A stretch of DNA of 64,000 nt from the NCBI GenBank assembly GCA_027919835.1, contig JANVFP010000024.1, positions 310,001-374,000 on the forward strand, given 5' to 3'. Made by a program: the position numbers and the translations under genes. The notes under the pieces were generated by a model that searched no databases, was not told where the DNA came from, and worked only from the letters and a program-made list of their open reading frames with translations. Positions 48,314 through 58,816 of the stretch are shown one piece after another. Position 1 is the first letter of the stretch, and each line of letters begins with the position of its first letter. The stretch is from Lentinula raphanica. Taxonomy: Eukaryota; Basidiomycota; Agaricomycetes; Agaricales; Omphalotaceae.

Positions 48314-49150
48314 TTGAATCTTGAGAATGAAATCTCGGAAGTCAAAGCAGGGAATACCCTGCCTGTTATAGTATTATAACCACGATAAGACATTATACAG
48401 AAGAAAGTCTATACCGTAACATTTCCGTCAACGTTCAGTGCATTGGAACACTTGTAACTTGCCAGAGCCGTAAGTATTAAAACAGCATTGTATAGATCTG
48501 GATGATGCACAGCAGCCACATATCGCTAAAGGACTGTATTTGAACGTCGCAAAAAGTGACAAACAATGGAAATTGTTCGAAAATTTTATTTCGGAAAGAG
48601 TAATAAAAGGTTTGTAGAGTAGAATTGAGAACAAGGAGCGGAAAATGCGTGTATCGGTAGCGGTAGAGTTATGAAGTGAAGCAAAAGACAGATAGTGATG
48701 AATATTAATCAAATGGTCAACAAGAACTGTGGAAGTCAGTCAAGCGAGAGATAGTATAGATAGTGTATGAAGCGATGAAAATGGGAAGGAGCGAGAACGG
48801 TTCAATTGTGAATGGTATACGAAGGACCAAGAAGGGGAACAGCCGAAGCAACAGATACAACGCCATCTTCAGAATAGGTGTACCATCTGAATCTCCATGT
48901 CTGGAGTTTCCTGGACAGCAGATGACTTGAGTGGCACGACATCACCATCGTTGACCATAAACAAAGTGTTCATCAGTATCGGTAACGAGGTATAAAGTCG
49001 GTTCTTAGTATAATGCCTTATGACAGGTCACTTAGCACGAACACTGAGTACGACTTCACGGATTCGTCAATCAAATTGTATTTATAGCGAGGTGTGGGGC
49101 GTTGTCAGAGATTCCGCACTATCTTATATCTCAAGTCGAACGCAGTCTTG
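48314..49150. other. non-coding, boundary between the KDZ element and the composite retroelement
   Basis: No gene was seen. There is a short inverted repeat (GTTATA-GTAT-TATAAC) near 48365-48380. The palindromes typical of the retroelement start to the right, at 49153. Confidence 0.4.
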
Positions 49151-49152
49151 TA

Positions 49153-50682
49153 AGATCTTTTAGATCAGCAATACTGGTCAGCAGAACGAAGTGACACGGA
49201 TATACCAGTCGTAAGATCTGGACTAAGGGGTTTGTTTTGAGTGGCTTCCACTCGGATAAGGGTTTTTTAGGCTCGGAAAGCAACGGGGTACCAGACGTTA
49301 TGGTAGACCAATCGATTCCGCTCCCGGGTGAAGCAGTACTGATCACTATTCTCAGTAAAACCTCGAAGATCACGCAGATCACCAATCACTACGTGTCAAC
49401 TTGAACAGAGCCACCAAAACTCTGCACATTCACTCGGCACAACCTGAGACCAAGTCCTCTGTATCTCCGGAACGGAGTCTACCTTCAACTAACAAGTGAC
49501 AGACACCAAGTCAAACCACTCAAAAGTCGGGCTTATCGCGATGAAGTAACACACTTAATCTGCAAGGTCCGGTACGGCTTAGAAGCCTTTACTCCCACGT
49601 ATGGATGAAAAGGATTACCAGTTCAGAGAGATCTGGGCGCGAAACTTATTTCATTTGTGCGGATACAGGTCTTTAAGTACACTACGAAAAGTCCAATACC
49701 CGTATTTGTCCTTGATCTAGTAGATCTAGCTATTTCTACGGACGGAGTCCGATAATATACACTTAAATAGTAAAATATGACTGAAACGATACAAACACGC
49801 AAGGAAATAGTAAAGAAAACAGAGAAAAAGATGAAACTTGTCCGTATTTCGTCGTACTTTTGCCAGATCTAGAAGACCAAGCAAGTTCCGACCATGGTCT
49901 GTGCGGCATCCACATGCTAGGGTGCCTAACTCGTCAGAGTGGCTCCTGCCTGTGTTGCTCAAGTGTTTCCGACGAATTTGCTTCCGCGGAATGGTAGTGG
50001 TCTTCCCAAGTTAATGAGATAGACTCGTAACAGCGGTTGATCTCGCGGATCAGGTAGGTCTGGTCCGTAGCTTTCGAACGGTATGCATATAGCCTGGTGT
50101 TCTGGAGCGGACAACGAAGATAAATGCTTCAGAAGTGTTTTCCGTAGGTTTCCGCGCGTTTCCGTGAGTACTGGTCAAAGCTGTACATAGCATACGCTAT
50201 ATCCCAGTTTAGAACTTGAACATATGCGTGTTTCCGCTGCGGGTTTCACCCGTACTGCCACGGAAATGCTAGATCATCATGTTTCCGACGGTTTCCGCTA
50301 CTTTGCGTAGGGTTTCCGTGTGGTAACTCGTCCGGATAGGTTCTCATCGTGTCTGATCTGCTAGATCAAGTGAAATTTCCGTCATCACAGCCAAGTACCT
50401 AACTCAGTTGTGCCAATCCGGCAGATCTTGATACTAAGTCGATATTCCCTTGGTGTGCTCGTACCAGTAGTCAGCATTCTTGAAGGATCCCCGACCAAGG
50501 GTGCGAGCAATAGCTCTAAGTGGATATTCATGGCTGATCCTGCCAACGGATCTGTATCCTAGCTTATACTGATACAAGTTTGACTGCTAGTTCGGGCTCA
50601 CTACAGTCCTTATTGATACTAGGCAACGGTCTAAGTTGATCTTTTTGATCATTGCACGCCTGCGCGGAAAAACCGCGCAACA
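49153..50682 (-). other. candidate 3' LTR / untranslated region of the composite gypsy-type element
   Basis: This gene-free region is rich in TTTCCG and in the TGATCT-N3-AGATCA palindrome. Read on the minus strand, a purine-rich AGTTTGGGGGAGA (complement of 50683-50695) is followed at once by TGTTGCGCGG (50682 downward). That is the arrangement expected for a polypurine tract next to an LTR beginning with TG. The LTR's other end cannot be set because the partner LTR lies outside the window; the left limit given is only the first palindrome. Confidence 0.35.
50661..50679. repeat. hairpin with 7-bp GC stem
   Basis: TGCGCGG-AAAAA-CCGCGCA is a perfect stem with a five-A loop. It lies immediately left of the first CTCCCCCAAACTAA motif. 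Confidence 0.75.
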
Positions 50683-50683
50683 T

Positions 50684-50718
50684 CTCCCCCAAACTAAAGA
50701 TCTGACCGTCCCCGGTCA
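50684..50718. promoter_or_regulatory. 14-mer plus hairpin module, copy 1
   Basis: CTCCCCCAAACTAA (50684-50697) is followed by the hairpin TGACCG-TCCC-CGGTCA (50703-50718). The same 14-mer occurs at 54537 and 56827, each followed by a hairpin of different sequence. Candidates are a polypurine tract (minus strand) or a promoter element of the plus-strand accessory genes. Confidence 0.6.
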
Positions 50719-51140
50719 TCGCTATGGGTAGTGTAGGCTCGTATCCCTCGAAAGGAGTGGTACTGTAGCTGATCCGACAGATCAATCACTTTTTCCGCAA
50801 CATTCTGACTTTATTATACCCGGTGATCTAACAGATCAAGTTGATCCGTTGATCTTAGCACCCGTACCGACAACTCCGCTGTCCTCTTGTCGAAGACGCT
50901 AAGTCCTCGGTTTGTTATCGGCGCTTAATTTCCGAGTGTGATATCATGACATAAATCACGCTTCCAATTCTATCACATCACATATACGCTTCCTCGAAAC
51001 AACTTCTTTTCAACATTTTACATACTATCCCTATGCCTAGGCCTGGGATTAGTAAGTGCTGACAAAGGTTCAATCGGACTTGGAAAATTTCTCTAAGTTC
51101 GTTCTTCCTTCTCCCCGTCGTTGTCCACGTCCTCGACACG

Positions 51141-53860
51141 ATGGCGTCGTCTTCCAAGGCATCCTCCTCTAAGAAAAGACCGGCTCCATCCGCATCCGAC
51201 CCTCCTGTTCGCAAGAAGCTTTCAGTCCGTCCCGTAGATCGCCTCGACTTCGAAGCCGTTCATCGCGTAGCCTTCCATGCCGAGCTTAGGGAATTGGGTA
51301 CGACACCTGATAATCCCGACGCCCTTTTCCTGCCAGCTTCTGCGGAAGAGTGCTCTTCTTTGGTCAATCATTGGAAACATCTTCCCAACTCCGCGCCCCC
51401 AGCTTTCAGCCTTTCACGTTACAACCGCCCTGAGGACGTTAGCTTTTCGGAGGTCCTGGACCAAAACATCGACGATATACGGCCTGATACCTTCTATCCC
51501 CGTCTGTTGACAACCTTCTGCAAAACCTTTGAAACCGGTCCCGTGTCCCGCGCCGAAGGCTTCCAACTTTTCCAAGCGTTGTCCTTCCTACAACATGGGT
51601 TTTCACGCATTATTCGTGGTCATCTGGCTAAACCCGAAATCCATCGCCGACTGCTGGCCTTTACCAACCTAGATAATTTTTCCGACAGTTTGGTACGTTT
51701 CGATTTCTCTCGTTCTCTTGTTCTTATGTTGACCTCTTCGATCCCTTAGCAATATTATCAGTTATACTGGCATGGACACCAGAACTGCCCGCTCGTCGCC
51801 CCCCTTCTTGTTATTCTGATCTGCGAATTTTGCGAGGAGCACCTGACTGAGGGTGAATACGCCGCCCGAGTTTACGATGCTCGGGTTCGGGATGGTCCTG
51901 GCATGAGTACCAAGACACGAGACCGGCTGCTGGTACAAGTTTCCGCCTCCTGGTCCGATCTTCTTACTTAACTAAGCTCTTTCCTAGGAGGACATCCCCG
52001 AGAGCCCTGAACTCCATGAACTGGCTGTACCCTTGCCGCTCGATCCTTCCACTCGGGAAGGACAGCTCTTGCTACGGGTGTCCAGTCAAGGATCCCGGGT
52101 GGACAAGATCGTGCATCCTATCTCCCTGAAGGTCCTCGTACCAGATGCCTCCTTCACAGTTACCTCTCCTCCTAAGCCAAAACGCCGACTGCGCCCACTG
52201 TCTCCAGACTTTGACGAGCCTCCTACTGCCGCTAGTACACCGACTGCTTCCAAAAATCGCCCGCTTGCCCAACCTTTTCCAGTCTCTGACGACCCCATTA
52301 TCTTGGAGGAAGACGAACCTGACACTTTTAAAGGTCCGGCTGCCCCAGACGTTCTGATCGTTCGTCAAAGCATCGCGCGGGCTGCCAAGGCGAAACCCAA
52401 GCTTCCGGATGAGCTTAGGCAGGCTCCTGCTCCCCTACCAGCGAAACGAGAACGGTCCCCTGCTGAAGTCCCTCCTATTCTTGATCCTCCTACCAAGAAG
52501 CGCCGCACTTCTAAAGCTGCAGGCAAAGCTCGAGCCGGTTCTCCCGTTCTTTCCCGTCCTGATCCTCCCGTGATCATAGAACGGGAACGGTTGCGCATTC
52601 AGGAAGGCGAGCCAGACTATTTCTACGGCGACGACGTCGATACCACTACCCATCATCGCTTCCTGACCAATCCTCATTTCCAGCCCAAGACTCCCTTTTC
52701 TGACCTGATTGCTAAGGCTACGGACGCCAACAAGCGGGGTGCCAAGATCCCTTTCTTGCGACCACCGAAATGGAACGTTTCGGACGAATTGAAGGATTTT
52801 GGCGCTTTTGCCACCATTGGCGACACCACCTTCTCTCTGCAGGGCTTAAGCCGTTTCGGCTATGCCAGTTCTCGATTCCTATGGCCGACCAACAACCGTA
52901 CCCTGCCTTCCCCTGAGTCCCTTTACTCGACCAACAACTGCTTGACTTGTATCAGCCGCGGGGAGGTTTGTGAGAGCAGCGATAAGCCAGGTGGCGCTTG
53001 CCGGCAATGCAACGGTACCCATCGATCATGTACCAGTTGTTTGTCCTTGGAAGACCACCGCGACCGATTCCTCGCCCTTCATAACCACGTTCAGGGTTAT
53101 CCTAATGGTAAGTTTCCCAGTTCTCCTTCCTTAACCGTGTTCTGCTGCTAACCCTTACTTCCTAGGTTATGCCGCCGCCCTCGATCAGTATGCTACAGCG
53201 TTGGACCACATCACCAAACTCCAGTCGACCTTCGCTCCGCTTTTTCAGGATGCCCAGCAAGCGCTCCTGAAAGGCATGCAGACCGTTCGCAGTTCAGGCT
53301 TTGATCTGAACGTTGTGCTTTCCCGATGGGCGGAAGACAATCCAAACTTGCCTTTGGACTACGACATCGTAACCTGGTTGGCTACACTATTCGGATGGAC
53401 TTCTTCGTGCAACTTGGTAGACTACCTTTCGACTCCTGAGGATCAGGCCAAGCTGGCTGAGTTCATGCGAGACCATCCTCCCATTCCTTCTTCTTCAGAG
53501 CCTCCCTTCCTTGACCCAACTCCTCTTTCTCCTCGCCCGTCGTCATCCATTACGCCTGCTACCCCGCTTCCCTCAGTTACTGCCATGTCGGAGCCCCTGC
53601 TTCGGTCTCGTCGTCGTCCTGCAGCCGGGGTACCGGTAAATTTCTCTTCCAGTCAACAGTCACACACCCCGCTTGCTTCTACCACAGCCGATGAGGAATT
53701 GGAGATCGAGGAAGGTACTTCGAGGACTTCCGTAGCCCAGGCTCTAGTTGCTGAGTATGATGATAGCGATGAGGATGGTGACGCCGGGGCCGATACGGAT
53801 GAGGCTGAGGTCGAGGTCGCCACTCCCGCGTTTGTGAAATCGCCAAAAATTCGTAAGTAG
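51141..53860 (+). CDS. accessory gene X: Zn2Cys6-spaced cysteine cluster protein
   Basis: Four exons (51141-51692, 51750-51932, 51988-53107, 53166-53860) join in frame to 849 residues without any defect. A Ser/Lys-rich N-terminus is followed by an ordered block (about 30-260; YYQLYWHGHQNCPLVAPLLVILICEFCEEHL). Next come a Pro/Lys/Arg-rich linker with NLS-like PTKKRRTSK and, at about residues 563-593, a cluster C-X2-C-X6-C-X9-C-X2-C-X6-C. This is the exact spacing of fungal Zn(II)2Cys6 domains, though lacking most of their basic residues; another Cys follows three residues later. A helical segment and an acidic tail (DDSDEDGDAGADTDEAE) complete it. It lies antisense to gag-pol, between pol and the putative 3' LTR. 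A DNA-binding or regulatory role for the element is inferred; I recognise no named homologue. Confidence 0.72.
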
Positions 53861-54536
53861 AGTAGTATTTCGGACTCATTATCACACGAGCCATACTTCC
53901 TACTTGTACTTCTATCTGTCTTGACCCCCGGGGCACTTCCCTCTTACTCCGCCTCTAGTGACACCTAGTAGGCTTTCTTTTTGTTAATATCAGCGCCCTT
54001 GTGGCCTTTATCTTGTCTTTTACTGTCTGATCTCTCCTTAAGAATCCCTAAGTTAAGCCTTTAAGACACTTGAGATATCTTCTAAGATGTCTTCTGAGGT
54101 TTCCTTTAAGTCAGCCCATAAGTTAATGCTTCTTTTTCCCTGGCTGTTACCTGATAGAACACTATAAGTATTTTATTGACACTATGTTGTTCTTCTAAGT
54201 ATCTGCCCTAGACCTTCTATGTCTTTTCTAAAGCTTTTGCATTACTTTCCCGCTGTCTTTTCCGCCCGAATTGATGTCTGATCTGCTAGATCATTTTGAT
54301 CTGCTAGATCAGACTCATCAATGTTATTTTTTTCGGTTATCAAGTTGGTGGTTGCAGCCTCATATGGCATGTTAAATCCATTGGGCTTTACAAATTGCAA
54401 ACTGCGTCGGTTTTAGATCTAAGTCTTTGCGTTGTACGCATGCTTAAGCTGTCAATGAGCACAGGTCTTTTAGATCTCGTAAAATTTTCATGAAAATTTC
54501 TGAAATTTCGAAAATTCTTGAAACACCGTGTGTCCC
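53861..54536. other. spacer with multiple palindromes
   Basis: There is no gene. The spacer holds two adjacent exact TGATCTGCTAGATCA copies (54279-54293 and 54297-54311) and the perfect 18-bp palindrome at 54482-54499 (AAATTTTCA followed by its complement). Its AT content is higher than in the flanking exons. Confidence 0.6.
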
Positions 54537-54597
54537 CTCCCCCAAACTAAAGCTCAGCAGTCCCCTGCTGACCCGAAGCATCGGAAAAGGTATAAAA
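54537..54597 (+). promoter_or_regulatory. 14-mer plus hairpin (copy 2) and TATA box of gene Y
   Basis: CTCCCCCAAACTAA (54537-54550) is followed by the hairpin TCAGCAG-TCCC-CTGCTGA (54554-54571) and then TATAAAA at 54591-54597, 34-43 bp before the start codon of gene Y. The TATA box supports a real plus-strand promoter here. Confidence 0.6.
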
Positions 54598-54630
54598 GCC
54601 CTTGATCTAAGAGATCCGACTCCCAACTCA

Positions 54631-56652
54631 ATGAAAAAAATGGCTCCCAACTTCGAGTACCACAATCTCCCTATCTCGCTTGAAGCTGACTTTGCCAACT
54701 GGTGCGTCGACGCGGAGTACTGGGCTGCTCGTGTTAGCGATGACAAGAGCCTGGCCTGGCAAGGTGCCAAGTACAGTTCCAGCAAGGACAAGGTCGAGTT
54801 CACCACGTCCAACAAAACGATCTTTTTGAATGATGTCCGTTGCGCGTACACTCATCTGGTACGGAAATCGTCTGATCTGCTAGATCTAGCAAAGTTAACC
54901 ATTTCCCGTTAGCTCATTCGAGTGTCCCGCGACGCTGCGTGTATGAACAAGGAATATCTGCGGGCGTACGACAATCTCGCGGAGGAATTACTTTCCGCCG
55001 TGAATGCGTACCGCACAATCCGTGACGAGATCCCTAAGCAGTTTCCTAAACTCTCTGAAGAGGGAGGGAAGAACGCTGAGATCGTCAGTTTCTACATTCA
55101 GCTGAACGACCTTCGTCGCAAAAAGCTCCGTGAGGACCAAGGCAGACAGGGTTCTCCTGCTGTCAGTACTCGCGGATCGAGTGTTCCACCTGCTGATCCT
55201 GAAGGACCGTCGAAATCCAAGTCGAAAGGCAAGGAAGTTGCGACTGATCCAGCAGATCCAGCAGTTTCTGATGCTGATGCCAAGTTCATGGCAGAGGTAG
55301 TGCGTTTCCGCAACTATTTTCGAAGATTCGTTTATTGACTAAAGGTTCCAGGATGCTGATCTTGCAGAACATGGTCCTTCTCCTCCAAAAGGTCCTCGAG
55401 GCGCACTTGCTAACCATTTACGAGGCCGCGGACTTCCCATGCGAGGCCACTTCCGTAGTCCACGCGAGCAACGCTTTGAAATGCAAGAATCACTGCGTAT
55501 GGGTGTGCCTGTTCCGCGGTACGACCCTCCGGTAAGTATTGGCCCTTGATCTGTTAGATCAGCTGCTAACTGTTTATCCAGCCTCGTCGTGCTGAACTCG
55601 TCATCGATCATATCATTGGTATGGACGAAAGGATCAAGCACGCCAAGGAGGAACGTGAAAAAGGCGAGAAGGGGAAGAAGACCACGGAAGCGACTCCTCC
55701 TCCTCCTACCAGGCCCTCTACGCGTTCCAAAAGCAAGAAGAAATCTGCTGACGACGAACCCGCCGCTCTGGCAGATCAGGATGTCTCGGTACGTTGCTGA
55801 TCTTGTAGATCAGACAAGTTTATGACTAACCCGTGCCATAGATGGCTGACGACGTCGAGGATTCTACTCCTGCGAAGGCTAAGACCAAAACCAAAAGGCG
55901 CGACACCGTCGACGACGATGACACTCCGAAGTCTTCCAAGAGCAAGAGCAAGCGCAAACGTTCCGAACGCGATGTCGGTCCTGCGGACGGTGATGAGACT
56001 GAGCGGGCTCTGTCTCCTCAAGCACATAGTACTGTGCACGCTGTAACCGCGATCTCCCAGCCTCGTGCTGTTGGTGAAGATCTGATTAAGAGGGTGAAGT
56101 ACTCGTTGGAACTCGCGGATACCAGTGAGTACCACTTCCATTTTCCGCTTTTTCGTACGGACTTCTACGGAAACTCGTTGATCTGCCAGATCACGCATTT
56201 TCCGTTAGATATCCTTTTGCCTAGTCCAGAGACCTTCCGCAAGCTTCGTGTTACTGATTATTGTTACAGGTACCCCCGACGATACAGATCATCGAGATCT
56301 CGTGCAACTTCTTCACAACATCGGACTCGCCCACAACCCGGAGGTTGAATCGTACACCGAAGAGCAGTACAATGCCTTCATCAACTTCCATACGACCCAA
56401 CTCTTCGACTGTGTTATGAAAGCTCGTTTCTATGCACACCGTGGGGAGGCTAGTCAACGGATCATCGACAACGCCAGGGCTGCTCGGAAGGCTGGTGAAC
56501 CTCTGCCCAAAGACGAGGACACCACCATGACTCCTGCCGACGTTGAAGAGGTGTACGTGTTTTCCGCACCACCGTCGCTGCCACCCGTAATTAAAATTGC
56601 GCAGACAGACTTAGAGGATCCCGAAATGCAAGGGCCACGCTCCGCACCTTAA
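54631..56652 (+). CDS. accessory gene Y: unknown, Lys-rich, palindromes in introns
   Basis: Start at 54631 or at the in-frame ATG 54640. Six exons join without a defect through introns starting at 54859, about 55302, 55532, about 55789 and about 56131, ending at TAA 56650-56652 (about 520-530 residues). The N-terminal 150 residues are an ordered alpha-helical region (FANWCVDAEYWAARVSDD, KEYLRAYDNLAEELLSAVNA). A long Lys/Ser/Asp-rich linker with SKSKSKGKE and KSSKSKSKRKR stretches follows, then a C-terminal helical domain (TDDTDHRDLVQLLHNIGL, FDCVMKARFYAHRGEASQR). No known domain was recognised. Four of the five introns carry a TGATCT-N3-AGATCA-type palindrome between donor and branch site. 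The gene is antisense to, and directly behind, the integrase gene; basic linkers suggest nucleic-acid contact, but function is unknown. Confidence 0.7.
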
Positions 56653-56826
56653 GCAAGTGCTTATCGAGGCTGACCATCTAGATCATCGTTCATTCTGCCC
56701 TGTCGCCTATTTTTATACCTGTACTTTTGTCAAGTCAAGTATCATTGGTAGTTTTTGAGGTAATCCAGTGGCAACTAAATTCCTCGAGTGATTATTGAGA
56801 TAGAATAAGTTGAAACATCGCGGAAA

Positions 56827-56857
56827 CTCCCCCAAACTAACTGATCTGTTGGATCAG
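56827..56857. promoter_or_regulatory. 14-mer plus hairpin module, copy 3
   Basis: CTCCCCCAAACTAA (56827-56840) is directly followed by the hairpin CTGATC-TGTTG-GATCAG (56841-56857). It sits between the stop codons of gene Y and of the integrase. On the minus strand it reads as a purine-rich tract just downstream of pol, the place of a polypurine tract. Confidence 0.6.
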
Positions 56858-56863
56858 GCATGT

Positions 56864-58539
56864 TTAGAAAGATTTCCGACGACCACTTCGTCGTGGACCA
56901 TTCGGTAGAGACGGATTCGCCTCTTCCTCTTGATCTTCGGACTCAGCAGCCTTCAGATCCTCCGGATCAAGCTGTTCAACAGGCGGAACCAGTGGTGGTT
57001 CAACGGAATTCGACTGATCATCACCGGAAATGTTTATTCGAGGGACAGTACTGAAAATAAAGTCCTCCACTTCCTCAGGTTCGTCTTCCTCATCCTGTAC
57101 CATAGATTCTAACTGCTCAGGCGACAGATCTATCAGATCATGTATATTTTCCGGCAGTTCAATCGGTTCGTAACGAGCATGATGCGGGATCACACGGAAA
57201 GCACCCACTTTGTCTTTAAGCACAGTGCCATCCATTTCCGCTATGATATATGCGCCTCCTCGTGTTCTCCGGATGACAACCATAGGTCCACAGTATCGAA
57301 GGTACATTTTCCGATCCAAATTCTTCTCGATGGCGGTGTTCCGTACTTGTACTAAGGTACCCGGCTTGAAATCCCAGTCCTTAATGGTGTACTTGTACTT
57401 TTCCTCGAAAACTCTCGCTTCTCGACGTTTGTTCTCGTCGATCCGTGATTTCATGTTCTCGATGAAGGAACGATGTTTGGAAAGAGCCTGAGCCCGGAAA
57501 CCCAGTAACTCTTCCCGTGATAGTATTCAATTTGGTGGATTGACCAAATATGTAGATTCAACAATATCGAAAGGTAGCAGAGGTTCCGTACCGGTAGCTA
57601 CGAAGTATGGGGAACAGCCTAAACCTCTCCGTGCAGTAATACGATCAGCCCAAAGTATTGGTTTCAAGAAGTAGTACCATTTTGACAGATCTCCCGCACA
57701 CGCTTTCGCAAGTGCTTGTCTCAGATCAAAGTGAGCACGCTCAATCTTTCTGTTAGCTTGTGAATTATAAGGCGATATCTGTATTCCACGGATCCCGTAT
57801 TTCTGTTCGAGCCATCGCAACATAAGCTTCATCTGTGGTGCATTGTCCGAGACCACGATTTCCGGACATCCCCATCTACATATGATGTCTTCAAAGAACC
57901 ATTCCGCGAGTGATCTCGCGTTTTCAACTCTCAGTGCCCTAGCTTCCGACCAACTCGACAATGAATCCCTTCCGTGAACGATATATCTGCAACCATTACT
58001 GGCCGGAGACATAACCATCGTATCGATATGTATCTTTTGGAACAAGGATGGCGTGAAGGTCACCGTTGGAGGGATCCGTACCAAAGACCTAAGTCGATCT
58101 TGGCAGGCTTGACATGTTTTCACATACCACTCCACGTCTTTCTCCAGATCAGGCCACCAAAACCTCTTTTCTAAGAAGTCTTTCGTAGCATATGTACCCT
58201 TGTGTCCTAAAGCATCATGAGCACTGTGCAATAGATACATTCGTTTTTCCGGTTCAACCACTAAACGCAGTTGATCTGTGGATGGTTTCCGATGGAACAG
58301 TCGACCTTCCGAGTCTATTGAAAAGGACAGTGTTTTCCGGTCCATTTCCGCTCGTTGTCTCTTGTCCAACTTCGCGAATTGCTCAGCATTCGGGTCCTTA
58401 AGCCATGCTCGGATTTCCGGTAACTGCTGATCTAGACGATTTCCGCCATCCGATCTATGAGATATCGGATATTTGTGATCAGGTCCCCAAGTAGCATTGT
58501 CGGGGATCGCAGTATACTGCAGAAACTGAGAGGTCAAAC
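56864..58539 (-). pseudogene. gypsy-type integrase, one in-frame stop
   Basis: This is the pol C-terminus. It has an HHCC zinc finger (HSAHDALGHKGTY...CQACQ) and a DDE core: IHIDTMVM (Asp), VVSDNAPQM (Asp) and the Glu in NRKIERAH. A C-terminal basic/beta domain (YLRYCGPMVVIRRTRGGAYII) is followed by an acidic tail ending RRSGRRKSF. Between VNPPN and ILSREELLGFRA the frame is broken only by a TGA at 57529-57527; both sides are otherwise in the same frame. The N-terminal boundary is the MITE at 58542. In life the protein would insert the cDNA; this copy needs stop-codon readthrough to make its C-terminal domain. Confidence 0.85.
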
Positions 58540-58541
58540 AT

Positions 58542-58816
58542 CAGGAAAAATATTCTCATCTCTAGAGTCCCCAGAGATACCCCCAATTCCTAGGTAGTCT
58601 CAGAGAGCCTAGAGTATCTGAGTTCTTTGAGGCTTCTAAAAGTTCTCTGGGTGCTTTCTAGTGCTTTCTGGTGCTTTCTGGTGCTTTCAGATGCTTTCAG
58701 GATCTTTCAGGATCTCTAGGATGTTTTTTGATCTTTCAAAGCTCACAAAAATCTCTGAGCAGCCTAGGAATTGGGGGGTATCTCTAGGGACTCTAGAGAT
58801 GGAAATATTTTTCCTG
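58542..58816. mobile_element. 275-bp MITE inserted in pol
   Basis: Terminal inverted repeats of about 53 bp (58542-58594 and 58764-58816) start CAGGAAAAATATT and end CCTAGG inward, with three mismatches and one indel. The interior has a short tandem of GTGCTTTCTG-like units and no ORF. AT dinucleotides flank both ends. Removing the element plus one AT restores pol in frame (...GMPS-C-LTSQFLQY...), which fixes the boundaries and indicates a 2-bp AT duplication. No transposase is visible, so it is non-autonomous; the superfamily is uncertain (Tc1/mariner-like elements duplicate TA, not AT). Confidence 0.9.
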
